Shown: in pieces, positions 46,081 to 55,795 of the stretch
Layout of the letters: each line of letters opens with the position of its first letter
How positions within the stretch are numbered: position 1 is the stretch's first letter
NCBI RefSeq assembly: GCF_000685275.1
Contig: NZ_ARYK01000006.1
Coordinates: forward strand, 186,001-250,000
DNA from: Hyphomonas johnsonii MHS-2
GTDB lineage: Bacteria; Pseudomonadota; Alphaproteobacteria; Caulobacterales; Hyphomonadaceae
Direction of reading: 5' to 3'
Length of the DNA stretch: 64,000 bases
The notes under the pieces: model-generated
Seen by the model: the letters and a program-made list of their open reading frames with translations, nothing else
Databases searched by the model: none
Told to the model about the DNA's origin: nothing
Made by a program: the position numbers and the translations under genes

Positions 46081-46890
46081 TCAGCTGCGCGGCGGAACCT
46101 GTGCCTTGACGCGCTTGCGGATGGCGCCGGGCAGCCAGCGGGTCATGAAGCGGGCGCGCTCTGCATCCTTGCCAACCATGTAGTGCACGTCCTTGCCATG
46201 CGCCGCTTCCCAGGCGCGCTCGGCCGCCATCGAAACCGGATAGACGGTCATGCCGTTCTCGCGCAGCTGGTCCGACATTTTCACGTTTGCACCGGCCGCC
46301 GCGCCCATGTCGAGGATCGGCGTGTCGATGAACCAGGGCATCAGGCTGGTGACGCGGATGTCCAGGTCGCGGAACTCCGCATCCAGCGCTTCCGTCAGTC
46401 CACGGACGGCGAACTTGGTGGCCGAGTAGACGGCAAGCTGGGGAGAGCCGACGATGCCGGCGGTCGAGGCGGTGTTGACGATCCGCGCGCCGGGCGTGTC
46501 GCGCAGCATGGGCAGGCAGGCATGGACGCCATTGATGACGCCCTTGAGATTGACGTCGATGACCCAGTCATTGTCATCGGCGGAGACATCTTCGAACCAG
46601 CCGTGGCGCCCGACGCCGGCATTGTTGAACAGCACGTTCATGGCGCCCTCGGTGGCCTCGCCAAACCCTGTGACCGCCTGACTCCATTCGGCCCGGTTGC
46701 GCACGTCCAGCTGCGCGACATGGCAATTGTTGCGGCCGATCTCGTCGGCGACCTCCTTGAGGCCCGCTTCGTTGACGTCATAGAGGCCGCAAAACCAGTT
46801 GCGATCAGCGAAATAGCGCGCCGTCTCGGCGCCGATGCCCGAGGCCGCGCCGGTGATGAAGATGCTCTTTCGCCCGCCGGATCCTGCCAT
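46081..46890 (-). CDS. SDR family oxidoreductase
   Basis: 269 aa classical short-chain dehydrogenase. The cofactor motif is TGAASGIG (residues 13-20), with NNAGVG and the catalytic set S142, Y155, K159 (YSATK). The acidic residue at the end of beta2 (LYDVNEA) suggests NAD preference. It lies 41 nt downstream of nadC on the same strand, so it may be transcribed with the NAD synthesis genes; no functional link is evident. Substrate unknown. Confidence 0.9.
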   Translation of the reverse strand: MAGSGGRKSIFITGAASGIGAETARYFADRNWFCGLYDVNEAGLKEVADEIGRNNCHVAQLDVRNRAEWSQAVTGFGEATEGAMNVLFNNAGVGRHGWFEDVSADDNDWVIDVNLKGVINGVHACLPMLRDTPGARIVNTASTAGIVGSPQLAVYSATKFAVRGLTEALDAEFRDLDIRVTSLMPWFIDTPILDMGAAAGANVKMSDQLRENGMTVYPVSMAAERAWEAAHGKDVHYMVGKDAERARFMTRWLPGAIRKRVKAQVPPRS

Positions 46891-46931
46891 GCCCTGTCCT
46901 TCCTGCGAGAAATGTCCTGTGAATGCCAGTG

Positions 46932-47786
46932 TCAGACGACATCCAGCCCCACGTCAAGGTTGGGCGCGGAATGGGTGAGCGCGCCAACCGATATGAAATC
47001 GACACCCGTCTCGGCGATTCCGGCCACTGTGGAGAGAGTGACGCCGCCTGACGCTTCGGCTGTGACCCGGCCATCAATCATGGCGACGGCACGGCGCAGG
47101 GTGTCGTTGTCCATGTTGTCGAGCAGGATGGCGTGCGGGGCGTGGGCAAGCGCCTGGTCGAGCTGGTCCAGCGTGTCGACCTCGATCTCGATCATGCGCA
47201 AGTGTCCGGCATAGGCCTTGGCGCGGGTCATGGCCTCGGCGATCGAGCCGCAGGCTGCAATGTGATTGTCCTTGATGAGGATGGCGTCATCGAGACCGTA
47301 GCGGTGTGCCGTGCCTCCGCCACAGCGCACGGCGCGTTTCTCGAGGGCGCGATGGCCGGGCGTCGTTTTCCGTGTGCAGACAATCCGTGCATCGGTGTGG
47401 GCAATGGCTTCGACGAAGGCGCGGGTGAGGGTTGCAACGCCCGACAGGCGGCCGATGAAGTTCAGCATGGTGCGTTCGGCGGTGAGAATGGAGCGGGCGG
47501 TGCCGTCGAGGCGACCGATAATGTCGCCAGGCACGATGGCGCTGCCGTCCGGCTTTTCGATCACGAGCTGCATGGCCGGGTCGATCAGGTGCAGCGCATG
47601 CGCGGCGGCGTCGAGGCCTGCAATCACGCCCGGCTTGCGGGCGGCGATCACGACTCGCATGTTCGTGTCCGGAGATATCGTGGCATCGGTCGTCAGGTCG
47701 CCGGCCCGGCCAAGGTCTTCAGCGAGGGCGAGCCGGACGATCGGGTCGAGGATGATGGCGGGCAGGGGCGGGGGGACAGGGCTCAT
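46932..47786 (-). CDS. nadC: Nicotinate-nucleotide diphosphorylase (quinolinate phosphoribosyltransferase)
   Basis: 284 aa. It converts quinolinate + PRPP to nicotinate mononucleotide + CO2 + PPi, the third step of de novo NAD synthesis. Signatures are EDLGRAGDLTTDATI, NFIGRLSGVATLT, CTRKTTPGHRALEKRAVRCGGGTAHRYGL and DAILIKDNHIAACG. The start overlaps the nadB stop by 4 nt (ATGA), implying translational coupling. Confidence 0.96.
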   Translation of the reverse strand: MSPVPPPLPAIILDPIVRLALAEDLGRAGDLTTDATISPDTNMRVVIAARKPGVIAGLDAAAHALHLIDPAMQLVIEKPDGSAIVPGDIIGRLDGTARSILTAERTMLNFIGRLSGVATLTRAFVEAIAHTDARIVCTRKTTPGHRALEKRAVRCGGGTAHRYGLDDAILIKDNHIAACGSIAEAMTRAKAYAGHLRMIEIEVDTLDQLDQALAHAPHAILLDNMDNDTLRRAVAMIDGRVTAEASGGVTLSTVAGIAETGVDFISVGALTHSAPNLDVGLDVV

Positions 47787-49354
47787 GTGCTGGCAACCTT
47801 TTCGGCTGGGTCGTCAAACGCCCGGATCAGGAACTGGCGTTCGGGTGCGTTGGTTTCGGGGAAGTCGCTGCGAAAATGGCCGCCGCGGCTTTCGGTGCGG
47901 GCAAGCGCGGCCGTCGCCATCAAGCCGGCGGTGATCAGTGGCCGGGCCGGGCCGTGGGTGGCCTTGAGCGCATCAATGTCTGAGAGCAGCGTATCGAGGC
48001 CCGCCGCGTTGCGCACAACGCCGCACTGTTTCGACATGCCGGCCCGGAGCGCCTGCAGGGCATCGTGGGGCAGCGAAGCCGGCACCGTGCCGCGTGTTGC
48101 GATCGCCGCGTCCAGCGCCGCGTTGCGCAGCCGTCCGGCGATGCGATGGGAAAAGACAACAGCCTCGAGGAGGGAGTTGGAGGCCAGCCGGTTGGCGCCG
48201 TGCGCGCCGGTGGAGGTGCACTCGCCGCACACCGAGAGGCCGTCGAGAGTGGACGCGCCCCAGAAATCGGCGACGATGCCGCCCATGTGATAATGCGCCG
48301 CCGGCGCGATCGGGATCATGTCGAAGCGCGGGTCGATGCCGGCGCTCTTGCAGGCGGAAAACACGGTCGGGAAATGATCGGGGAAATGATTGCCGACGGC
48401 TGTGCGGCAGTCGAGGAAGGCGCCGCGGCCGGCAGCCCGTTCCGAATGGATCGCGCGGGCGACCTCGTCGCGCGGCGCCAGCTCTTCAAGCGTGTGATAA
48501 TTTGCCATGAAGCGCGTGCCGTCCGTATTGCGCAGGGTGGCGCCTTCGCCGCGCAGGGCTTCCGTGGCCAGCGGCGCAGGATCGCGGCCAATGTCGATCG
48601 CAGTGGGGTGGAACTGGACGAACTCGACGTCGGCCAGCAGGGCACCGGCTTCGTAGGCCATGGCGATGGCGTCGCCCCTGGCTTCGCGCGGATTGGTGGT
48701 GACCTGGAACAGGCCACCCGTGCCGCCCGTGCACAGGACAGTCTCCCGGGCGGTGCAGGTTGTCAGGCGGCCAGCCTGGTCACGCAGGACAACGCCGCCA
48801 ACCCGCAGCGTATCATCCTGCAGCAGCGCGACGGCCCGGACGCCTTCGATGACGCGGATATGGTTCGCTGCGGCGACGGCCGCCACGAGCGCGTCCATGA
48901 TCGCCTTGCCGGCAAGATCACCAGCGACGCGTGCGACGCGCGGGCGCGAATGCGCTGCTTCGAGTGACAGGGCGAGGGCGCCGTCGGGTGTGCGGTCAAA
49001 CGGAACGCCGAGCTGTACCAGGTCACGCACGCGCGCCGGGCCTTCTTCGGCGATCAGGCGGGCAATGACGGGATCGACCAGGCCAGCGCCGGCGTTCACC
49101 GTGTCAGTGGCATGTTGTTCTGCGCTGTCGAGCGGGTCGAGTGCTGCGGCAAGGCCGCCTTGTGCCCAGGCGGAGGACGCTGCCTGGCCGAGCGGGGCGG
49201 GCGAGATGACGAGGCAGGGACGCGGTGCCAGCTCGAGCGCGAGGAACAGGCCCGCAAGGCCGGCGCCGACGATGAGCACGTCGCTTTCCGGCGCGCCGGT
49301 CGCCGTGAGTGTCTGAATGCCTGCAGTGGTCACCGTATCAGGATATCCCGTCAT
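47783..49354 (-). CDS. nadB: L-aspartate oxidase
   Basis: 523 aa flavoprotein oxidising L-aspartate to iminoaspartate. The FAD motif is DVLIVGAGLAGLFLALEL; also seen are ASSAWAQGGLAAAL, EFVQFHPTAI, catalytic-region GEGATLRNTDGTRFM, APAAHYHMGGI and CGECTSTGAHGANRLASNSLLE. It feeds NadA and then NadC. The ATG start overlaps the upstream secreted-protein gene by 17 nt; an in-frame GTG at 49333 would avoid the overlap and is a real alternative. Confidence 0.95.
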   Translation of the reverse strand: MTGYPDTVTTAGIQTLTATGAPESDVLIVGAGLAGLFLALELAPRPCLVISPAPLGQAASSAWAQGGLAAALDPLDSAEQHATDTVNAGAGLVDPVIARLIAEEGPARVRDLVQLGVPFDRTPDGALALSLEAAHSRPRVARVAGDLAGKAIMDALVAAVAAANHIRVIEGVRAVALLQDDTLRVGGVVLRDQAGRLTTCTARETVLCTGGTGGLFQVTTNPREARGDAIAMAYEAGALLADVEFVQFHPTAIDIGRDPAPLATEALRGEGATLRNTDGTRFMANYHTLEELAPRDEVARAIHSERAAGRGAFLDCRTAVGNHFPDHFPTVFSACKSAGIDPRFDMIPIAPAAHYHMGGIVADFWGASTLDGLSVCGECTSTGAHGANRLASNSLLEAVVFSHRIAGRLRNAALDAAIATRGTVPASLPHDALQALRAGMSKQCGVVRNAAGLDTLLSDIDALKATHGPARPLITAGLMATAALARTESRGGHFRSDFPETNAPERQFLIRAFDDPAEKVAST

Positions 49355-49808
49355 TCGCCCGGCGGAACTCCGCCGGGGCCGTCACGGCCGACACGAGGGC
49401 ACCGAACATGCGGTCGGCGGACTCGATCGTCAGCGTGAAATTATCAGGGACATAGACGAGGCCTTCGAATTTCGATTCCAGCATTTCCTCGATCTGGGAG
49501 CGGATCGAGACCTGGTTGCCGAAGCGCCGCGCCTGGCAGGACTGGCGCACCACAGAGCGGCCCCACATGGAGCAGACTTCGACGGCTGTAAGCTCGCACG
49601 AATAGACGCCAGGCTCGGGATTGGGCGACAGGTTCATCGTGCCGGTCATCAGGCATTCGCCGCCACGATAGGGCCGGGTCTGGAAACTCCAGGTGCCCAG
49701 CACGTCGGCCTTGTCGGCGTCATCGTCATTGCCGGCATGAGCCGGTGCGCCTGCGAGCAGGGCGAATGCCGCAAGGGCGGCCGCCAAGCGTGTCCTGCCC
49801 TGGAACAT
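49338..49808 (-). CDS. Secreted cysteine-containing hypothetical protein inside the nad cluster
   Basis: 156 aa. Signal peptide about 1-25 (LAAALAAFALLAGAPAHA). The mature part has DVLGTWSFQTRPYRGGECLM, a GTW-type start of a small beta-barrel, and four cysteines (C52, C71, C79, C91) that could form two disulfides in the periplasm. No recognised family. It sits between nadA and nadB on the same strand, although quinolinate synthesis is cytosolic, so its role there is unclear. Confidence 0.72.
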   Translation of the reverse strand: MFQGRTRLAAALAAFALLAGAPAHAGNDDDADKADVLGTWSFQTRPYRGGECLMTGTMNLSPNPEPGVYSCELTAVEVCSMWGRSVVRQSCQARRFGNQVSIRSQIEEMLESKFEGLVYVPDNFTLTIESADRMFGALVSAVTAPAEFRRANDGIS

Positions 49809-49889
49809 CGTCTACCTCCTGATCGCCGCCTCGGCGCCTTCATGTGAGATTAGTCCCACCCTGACGGGCGGCACAACTACCAAGCTGCC

Positions 49890-51032
49890 TTACACGACCA
49901 TTTCGAGTTCAAGTGGCTTGAGACCGGTCTTGAATGCCAGTGGGCGCTCAAGTTTCGGCAGGGCCATCATGGCATCGAGCGCTTCCTTGGCCCGAACGCG
50001 CACGTCTTCCGGAATCTTGACCTCATATTCCCCGGTGACGAGGCAGTCATAGATGTTTTCCAGCGTGATGCGTTTCATGTGCGGGCAGAGGTTGCACGGC
50101 CGTACGAAATTCACGGTCGGATTCTCTGCAGCGACATTGTCGCTCATCGAACATTCGGTGAGGAGGACAACCTTGTTCGGCTTGTTTTCCTTGACGTAAT
50201 TGGCGAGCGCCGATGTCGAGCCGGCAAAGTCGGCCGTTTCCAGAACGTCAGGCGGGCATTCCGGGTGGGCCAGGATGACGACGCCCGGATAGGCGTCGCG
50301 CAGCTGGCTGACATCGTCGGCCGAGAACAGCTCGTGCACTTCACACGCGCCCGGCCAGGTGATGATGCGGATATCCGTCTGGGCCGCGACATTCTTGGCG
50401 AGGTACTGGTCTGGCACCATGATGACGGTGTCGGAATTCCATTCCTTCGCGATGTGTTCGACAACCTGCGATGCATTGGAGCTGGTGCAGGTGATGTGGC
50501 ATTCGGCCTTCACGTCGGCGGTGCAGTTCACGTAGGTGACGATGGGATAATTCGGGTACTTTTCCTTGATCAGGCGCACGTCGGCCCCGGTGATCGATGC
50601 GGCGAGCGAACAGCCCGCGCGCAGGTCCGGGATCAGGACTGTCTTGTCAGGGGCAAGGATCTTGGAGGTTTCGGCCATGAAATGCACGCCAGCCTGGACG
50701 ATGACACCGGCAGTGGTGGCAGAGGCTTCGCGCGCAAGCTGGAGGCTGTCGCCCCGGAAGTCGCCGACGAGGCTGAAAATGTCCGGCGTCATGTAATTGT
50801 GGGCCAGGATGACCGCGTTCTTTTCCTTTTTCAGGCGGTTGATCGCGGCGACGAGAGGCGCGACCGCGGGCCATTCCATCGGCGTGATGAAATCCGCAAC
50901 CAGCGGATAGAGGCTGTCGGTTTCGGCGCGGACAGCATCGTCATAGACGAGACCGCGCTCTGCTGCGGCGGACGCGCCGCGCAAAGGGGTGGGTGTTGGG
51001 CATCCGGGAGCGGAATCGATCAATCTGGCCAT
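49890..51032 (-). CDS. nadA: Quinolinate synthase
   Basis: 380 aa [4Fe-4S] enzyme condensing iminoaspartate with DHAP. It has the NAVILAHNYMTPDIF start block and FMAETSKIL. The three cluster cysteines are in DLRAGCSLA, AHPECPPDV and CNLCPHMKRITL. I start at MARLIDSAP (AAGGAG ribosome site); the longer frame extends into the promoter. First gene of nadA / secreted protein / nadB / nadC. A promoter and dyad lie immediately upstream. Confidence 0.96.
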   Translation of the reverse strand: MARLIDSAPGCPTPTPLRGASAAAERGLVYDDAVRAETDSLYPLVADFITPMEWPAVAPLVAAINRLKKEKNAVILAHNYMTPDIFSLVGDFRGDSLQLAREASATTAGVIVQAGVHFMAETSKILAPDKTVLIPDLRAGCSLAASITGADVRLIKEKYPNYPIVTYVNCTADVKAECHITCTSSNASQVVEHIAKEWNSDTVIMVPDQYLAKNVAAQTDIRIITWPGACEVHELFSADDVSQLRDAYPGVVILAHPECPPDVLETADFAGSTSALANYVKENKPNKVVLLTECSMSDNVAAENPTVNFVRPCNLCPHMKRITLENIYDCLVTGEYEVKIPEDVRVRAKEALDAMMALPKLERPLAFKTGLKPLELEMVV

Positions 51033-51056
51033 GAGGGGTCTCCTTGCATCGGGCCA

Positions 51057-51104
51057 CTTATGCTCGATATGAGTATAATATAGACCTTGAGCCGTCAGTT
51101 TCAA
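51057..51104 (-). promoter_or_regulatory. nadA promoter with overlapping dyad operator
   Basis: On the minus strand, TTGAAA (51104-51099) and TATATT (51082-51077) are spaced 16 bp. Directly downstream lies the imperfect palindrome TATACTC-N5-GAGCATA (51077-51059), where a repressor would block the polymerase. A related copy (CTTATGC-N5-TATGAGC) lies at 51158-51178. NadQ-type repressors control nad genes in many alphaproteobacteria; whether this is their site is inference. Confidence 0.6.
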
Positions 51105-51242
51105 GGATTTCCTTCAAACGTCTGGAATTGGGGCTCTCACGCGCCGCTTCTGCGATACTTATGCGCACTATGAGCAAAAGGGGTGTAGCGAACCATCGCC
51201 CGGAAGGCAAGATGCCGTCCGGGCCAGAGACGTCGTTTTTGC

Positions 51243-52703
51243 CTAGTCCTTGAAGAGCTCGATCGCCGCAGTGGTCATGGACTCAACGCCAGTGGCGATG
51301 GTCGGGTCATAGGCGGGCGCGAAGGTGGAGGAGTGGAGCGAGGGCAGGGACGGTCCGCCATTCCGGGACGCGGCATATTTTGCCGGGTCCACGGCGCCGA
51401 CCCAGAAGATGACGCTCGGGATTTTCTCCGCCGTCCGGGAATACTGGCTGAAATCTTCTCCGCCCATGACGGGTTTGACCTCTTTCACATTGGCGGCGCC
51501 GAGTTCCTTTGACACGGCCTTCATGACCCGGTCAGTGGTGGCCGGGTCGTTATAGGTGGCGGGCGTGTAGTCGGTTTCGACGGTGACTTCGGGTTCCGGT
51601 GCATCGTATGCTGCGGCCTCGGCCTTCGCGATGCGGGCGATGCCGTCGAGCAGCATCTTGCGCGTGTTGTCGTCATAGGACCGCACGGTGATCAGCAGCG
51701 TTGCCTCGTCCGGGATGATGTTGTGCTTGGCGCCGGCCTTGAACGAACCGACCGTGACCACGGCGCTGTCCTGTGGATCGGTGTTGCGCGAGACCAGGCT
51801 CTGCAGGGCGACCACAATGTTCGATGCGACAAGGATCGGGTCCCGGGTCGTGTGCGGGTAGGCGCCATGGCCGCCGACGCCCTTCACCTTCACGTCGACA
51901 CTGTCGACATTGGCAAGGGCGAAGCCGCGTGAATAGTTGATGGTGCCAGCCGGTGCCCCCGCCGAGACGTGCATGGCGAGGTTGTAGTCAGGCTGCGGGA
52001 ACCGGGTGTACAGGCCGTCGGCCAGCATGGCTTCGGCGCCAAGGCCGATCTCTTCGGCAGGCTGGGCGATCATGACCAGCGTGCCCTTCCACTTGTTCTT
52101 TTTCGCAATCATTTCGCGGGCCGTGCCGATCCACACCGTCATGTGCACATCGTGGCCGCAGGCATGCATGACCGGGCTTTCGACACCGGTCCAGGTTTCC
52201 GATTTGACCTTGGAGGCGAAGGGGAAGCCGGTCTGTTCCGGCACCGGCAGGGCGTCCATGTCGGTCCGGATCAGGATGGTCGGCCCCTTGCCGTTCTCGA
52301 ACACGCCAACCACGCCATAGCCGCCGACACCGTCCTTCACGCCGCCGACATCGCGGATGGCCTTGTCGGTGACCCAGTTCTGGCCGACGCCGGTGGTGAC
52401 GTTGAACCCGAGCGACTGCAGCTCGCTGGCGAGGATGGCAGATGTCTTGGCCTCCTTGAACGAGAGTTCAGGGGCGGCGTGAAGGCGCTTGTAGATCTCG
52501 ATCAGGGCGGGGTCTGCCTTGGGCAGCGGCGTGGTGGAGGCTGCGCTGGCGGGCGCCACACTGGTGCCGTCCGGGTTGGTGGCGGCGGCCTGGGTCTTCG
52601 CTGGCGTGGTGTCAGCGGACGTGTCCGGCGCAGTGCCGCTGCCTGGTCCTCCGCAGGCGGCAAGGACAAGGGCGAGGGCGGTCAAGGCGGCGGGGCGGAA
52701 CAT
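51243..52703 (-). CDS. M20-family amidohydrolase/peptidase, lipoprotein
   Basis: 486 aa. Lipobox LAAC with C17 (MFRPAALTALALVLAAC), then a Thr/Ala/Pro-rich linker (about 18-60) and an M20D amidohydrolase domain: LHAAPELSFKE, RTDMDALPVPEQTGFPFAS, metal site HACGHDVHM, catalytic QPAEEIGLGA, GHGAYPHTTRDPI and VMGGEDFSQYS. It probably hydrolyses N-acyl or gamma-glutamyl amino acids outside the cytoplasm. An anchored, periplasmic version with this linker is common in sphingomonad- and hyphomonad-like bacteria. Substrate unknown. Confidence 0.9.
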   Translation of the reverse strand: MFRPAALTALALVLAACGGPGSGTAPDTSADTTPAKTQAAATNPDGTSVAPASAASTTPLPKADPALIEIYKRLHAAPELSFKEAKTSAILASELQSLGFNVTTGVGQNWVTDKAIRDVGGVKDGVGGYGVVGVFENGKGPTILIRTDMDALPVPEQTGFPFASKVKSETWTGVESPVMHACGHDVHMTVWIGTAREMIAKKNKWKGTLVMIAQPAEEIGLGAEAMLADGLYTRFPQPDYNLAMHVSAGAPAGTINYSRGFALANVDSVDVKVKGVGGHGAYPHTTRDPILVASNIVVALQSLVSRNTDPQDSAVVTVGSFKAGAKHNIIPDEATLLITVRSYDDNTRKMLLDGIARIAKAEAAAYDAPEPEVTVETDYTPATYNDPATTDRVMKAVSKELGAANVKEVKPVMGGEDFSQYSRTAEKIPSVIFWVGAVDPAKYAASRNGGPSLPSLHSSTFAPAYDPTIATGVESMTTAAIELFKD

Positions 52704-52783
52704 CGCGGAAAACTCCTGAATTGGTCTGGCGCGACCCTACTAGAGTTTCACGCCCTGCCAAGGGCCGTATCAGGGCGTGATGC

Positions 52784-54805
52784 CTAGTCCTGTCCGCGTT
52801 TCAGGTCTTCCGAAAGCTGGATGTCGACCGGCGTGCCGGAGAGGCGCTGACGGTAGACCTGCGTGTTCTCGAGCACGCGCTGGACATAGTTGCGCGTTTC
52901 CGAAAACGGGATGAATTCGACCCAGTCGATCGGGTCGACCTGGCCGGTGCGCGGATCGCCATAATCCTGGATCCATTGGCGCGGACGGCTGGGGCCGGCA
53001 TTATAGGCCGCCGCTGTCATGATATAGCTGCCGCCAAAGCGCGAGAGCAGGGTGTCCAGGTGCTGGCCGCCGAGGGTCATGTTGTAGCCCGGATCATCCG
53101 TCAGCCAGGACGTGCGATAGGGCAGGCCGCTCATGCGCGCTTCGGATTTCGCCGTCGCAGGCATGAACTGCATCAGGCCGCGTGCGCCGACATGGCTGAT
53201 GGCATTCGGGTTCATTTCGCTTTCCTGGCGGGACAGGGCGAGCATCAGCGGGCGCTCGACACGCGGCTCGCGCAGCATCGGGTAGGAGACCACAGGATAG
53301 GCAGCATCAGTGGCGACGATGCCCTTGGCGAGGCCTGCCTTGGCACCGCGCACACCGATGTCCGGCACCTGGTATTCGGTTGCCAGGCGCGAGAGCAGGA
53401 TGAAGTCAGACTCGGACGTGAGCTCGTCGTCGAGGTGGTAGGCGAACTCCCGGAACATGGTCGTCTCGCCGGCCTCGCCGAGCAGGCGCAGGGCCTTGAC
53501 CAGCGGCAGGGCTTCGAACGCGGCGATGTCCTGCGGTGTCGGTTCTGTCGATGCCGCGAAGGAAATCATCCTGTCGCCAAGGCGTTCTGCTGCGAGCTGT
53601 CCGTAATAGGTGAACTTGCTTTCCGCGGCGGCCCTGTAGGAAACGGTCGCTTCGTCTGCCATGCCGAGCGTGTCTTCTGCCCGGCCGGCCCAATATTGCC
53701 CGCGCGACGTGCTGATCGGGGTCGTGACGCTGGCGGTCATGTCCTGGAAGTGTTTCAGGCTGCGTTCGGGATTGTCGTTCAGCCGCAGGGCGATCCAGCC
53801 AGCGACCCATTCCGCGTCAGCGAAATCGGAGCCCCCGGTCATGCCGTGCGGGGCGGCCAGTTGGTAGGCGCGCGCCCAGTTGGCATCCTTCAGGTCCTGG
53901 CGCATGGCGACATTGCGCTCGTCCCAGAGTTTCGAGAGCCCGGCGCGCGGAATGTCGTTGGCGTTGATGGCGACCAGCAGCGGCGTCGCGCCTTCCTGGT
54001 TGTTATGGGTCCGGCGCCAGCGGGCGCGATCGTACAGCAGACCCGGATTATTCTGCAGCGCAGCTGGCACGGCATCGACCAGCGCATCGACGTTGCGCCC
54101 GCGCCCGGCCAGCGCGATGCGGGCATCAACCAGCTTGCGATAGTCGGAACTGAGCAGGGGCTTCAGGTTTTTCGCGGCCGTGCGCTGGTTGGTCCACAGC
54201 AGGAACTCGACGCGGGCCCGGTGGTCGGCCTCGGTCAGCATGCCGCCATAGGTGGCCAGCACGATGCGTTCGAGGTCGCGTTCCATCGAGTTGTTGTGCC
54301 AGGCATCCTTGATCAGCGGTTCGGCCTTTTCCGGCATGCCGACGGCCCGGTAGCTGCGGGCGAGCGCGATCTTGCCGGCGCCCGTGCGCGGGCCGGACTG
54401 GGTCAGCCAGGCGATCCGATCCGTGTGGCTGAGCGAGGACTCATCGATGATTTCCTCGGCGCGCTTGCGCATCCGGTCAGTCTTCGGCCAGGTCGGCAAG
54501 GCGTCGAGCGCGCCGGACACTTCATCGAAGCCCATGCCGGGAACGCCTTCGCTCGCGCGGGTCCAGATGATGAGATCGCGGACAGCCGGATCGGTTGCCT
54601 GATTTTGCAGTCGGGCCACTTCGTTCCAGTCATAGCGCCGGGCGGCGGTCAGCGCATTGTGCAGGACTTCAGCATTTTTCGGGTCGGTTGCCGCCGAGCT
54701 GTAGACTCGTTTCGGCTTGAGGCTGGGCGCATCCGGCAACGCGGATGCTGCGGCGCTGAAGCCCGTAAAAGCAAGAAGAACGCAAATCACAAAGGGTCGC
54801 ATCAT
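52784..54805 (-). CDS. slt: Soluble lytic murein transglycosylase
   Basis: 673 aa. A signal peptide (about 1-22) is followed by a long alpha-superhelical U/L domain (about 30-480) and a C-terminal SLT domain: LALSRQESEMNPNAISHVGARGLMQFMPATA (catalytic Glu in RQES), GGQHLDTLL, AAYNAGPSRPRQWI and ETRNYVQRVLEN. It cleaves peptidoglycan to 1,6-anhydro-muropeptides in the periplasm. Divergent from dapA with about 100 bp between starts, a common pairing in alphaproteobacteria. Confidence 0.94.
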   Translation of the reverse strand: MMRPFVICVLLAFTGFSAAASALPDAPSLKPKRVYSSAATDPKNAEVLHNALTAARRYDWNEVARLQNQATDPAVRDLIIWTRASEGVPGMGFDEVSGALDALPTWPKTDRMRKRAEEIIDESSLSHTDRIAWLTQSGPRTGAGKIALARSYRAVGMPEKAEPLIKDAWHNNSMERDLERIVLATYGGMLTEADHRARVEFLLWTNQRTAAKNLKPLLSSDYRKLVDARIALAGRGRNVDALVDAVPAALQNNPGLLYDRARWRRTHNNQEGATPLLVAINANDIPRAGLSKLWDERNVAMRQDLKDANWARAYQLAAPHGMTGGSDFADAEWVAGWIALRLNDNPERSLKHFQDMTASVTTPISTSRGQYWAGRAEDTLGMADEATVSYRAAAESKFTYYGQLAAERLGDRMISFAASTEPTPQDIAAFEALPLVKALRLLGEAGETTMFREFAYHLDDELTSESDFILLSRLATEYQVPDIGVRGAKAGLAKGIVATDAAYPVVSYPMLREPRVERPLMLALSRQESEMNPNAISHVGARGLMQFMPATAKSEARMSGLPYRTSWLTDDPGYNMTLGGQHLDTLLSRFGGSYIMTAAAYNAGPSRPRQWIQDYGDPRTGQVDPIDWVEFIPFSETRNYVQRVLENTQVYRQRLSGTPVDIQLSEDLKRGQD

Positions 54806-54907
54806 GGAAACTTCACCGGTGTTTATTTATGTGCCAAAGCGTGAGAAGGCATTGAGACCTTAGTAATCAACATGTCTCACCAACACTTGAATCACGGCAA
54901 GAATACG

Positions 54908-55786
54908 ATGTTTCACGGCTCAATCCCAGCTCTGGTCACACCATTCAAGAATGGTGCCGTTGACCGGGACGCGTTTGCATCGCTTGTGGAGCGCCAGATT
55001 GCCGGAGGGTCCAGTGCTCTGGTGCCGGTTGGCACGACGGGGGAGACCTCAACACTGTCGATCGAAGAGCACAAGGCGGTTGTCACACTCTGTGTCGAGG
55101 TGGCGGCAGGCCGTGTGCCGGTGATTGCCGGGGCCGGATCGAACGCGACGGACGAAGCAATTCACCTTGTCCAGCATGCCAAGGCGGTTGGCGCCGATGC
55201 CGCGCTGGTGGTCTGCCCCTATTACAACCGGCCCGACCAGGCCGGCCTCGAGGCCCATTTCCGGGCGATCAATGATGCCGTGGCGCTTCCTGTGCTGCTG
55301 TACAATGTGCCAGGCCGGACCATCGTGGACCTGTTGCCTGCAACCGTGGCCCGTCTGGCCCAGCTGCCGAACATTGTCGGGATCAAGGATGCGTCCGGCG
55401 ACGTTGCCCGCGTCAGCCAGCACGCTGCGCTGGTCGGCGATGCGCAATTTGTCCAGTTGTCCGGCGAGGACCCCAATGCGCTTGGCCACATGGCCATGGG
55501 CGGGGCCGGCTGCATTTCCGTGACGGCGAACGTGGCGCCTGACATCTGTGCCGCGATGCACGCGGCCTTCCGGGCCGGCGACCTGGCCGGTGCGCGGGCC
55601 ATCGAGCGCAAGCTGATCGCCCTGCACAAGGCGATGTTCTGTGCGCCGTCGCCGGGACCGGCGAAATATGCCCTGTCGCGCCTTGGCCTGTGCCAGCCGG
55701 ACGTGCGCCTGCCGATTACCGAGCCGGATGCTGCCGCCTGCGAGACCATCGACGCAGCTATGGCACTTGCAGGCATCAGGCCCTAG
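54908..55786 (+). CDS. dapA: 4-hydroxy-tetrahydrodipicolinate synthase
   Basis: 292 aa. It condenses pyruvate with aspartate semialdehyde, the first step of the lysine/DAP branch. The TIM-barrel active site is visible: T44, T45 in VGTTGE, Y132 in [10 protein letters not shown]137, and Schiff-base K160 in GIKDASGD. I start at [13 protein letters not shown]; an in-frame ATG 36 nt upstream adds a non-family extension. smpB follows after 9 nt, the usual dapA-smpB pair. Confidence 0.96.
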   Translation: MFHGSIPALVTPFKNGAVDRDAFASLVERQIAGGSSALVPVGTTGETSTLSIEEHKAVVTLCVEVAAGRVPVIAGAGSNATDEAIHLVQHAKAVGADAALVVCPYYNRPDQAGLEAHFRAINDAVALPVLLYNVPGRTIVDLLPATVARLAQLPNIVGIKDASGDVARVSQHAALVGDAQFVQLSGEDPNALGHMAMGGAGCISVTANVAPDICAAMHAAFRAGDLAGARAIERKLIALHKAMFCAPSPGPAKYALSRLGLCQPDVRLPITEPDAAACETIDAAMALAGIRP

Positions 55787-55795
55787 ATAGGGCTC

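Noticed and set aside
46069..47214. 381-aa plus-strand frame opposite the SDR and nadC genes
   Set aside because: Composition of an antisense shadow; nadC and SDR motifs on the other strand are complete.
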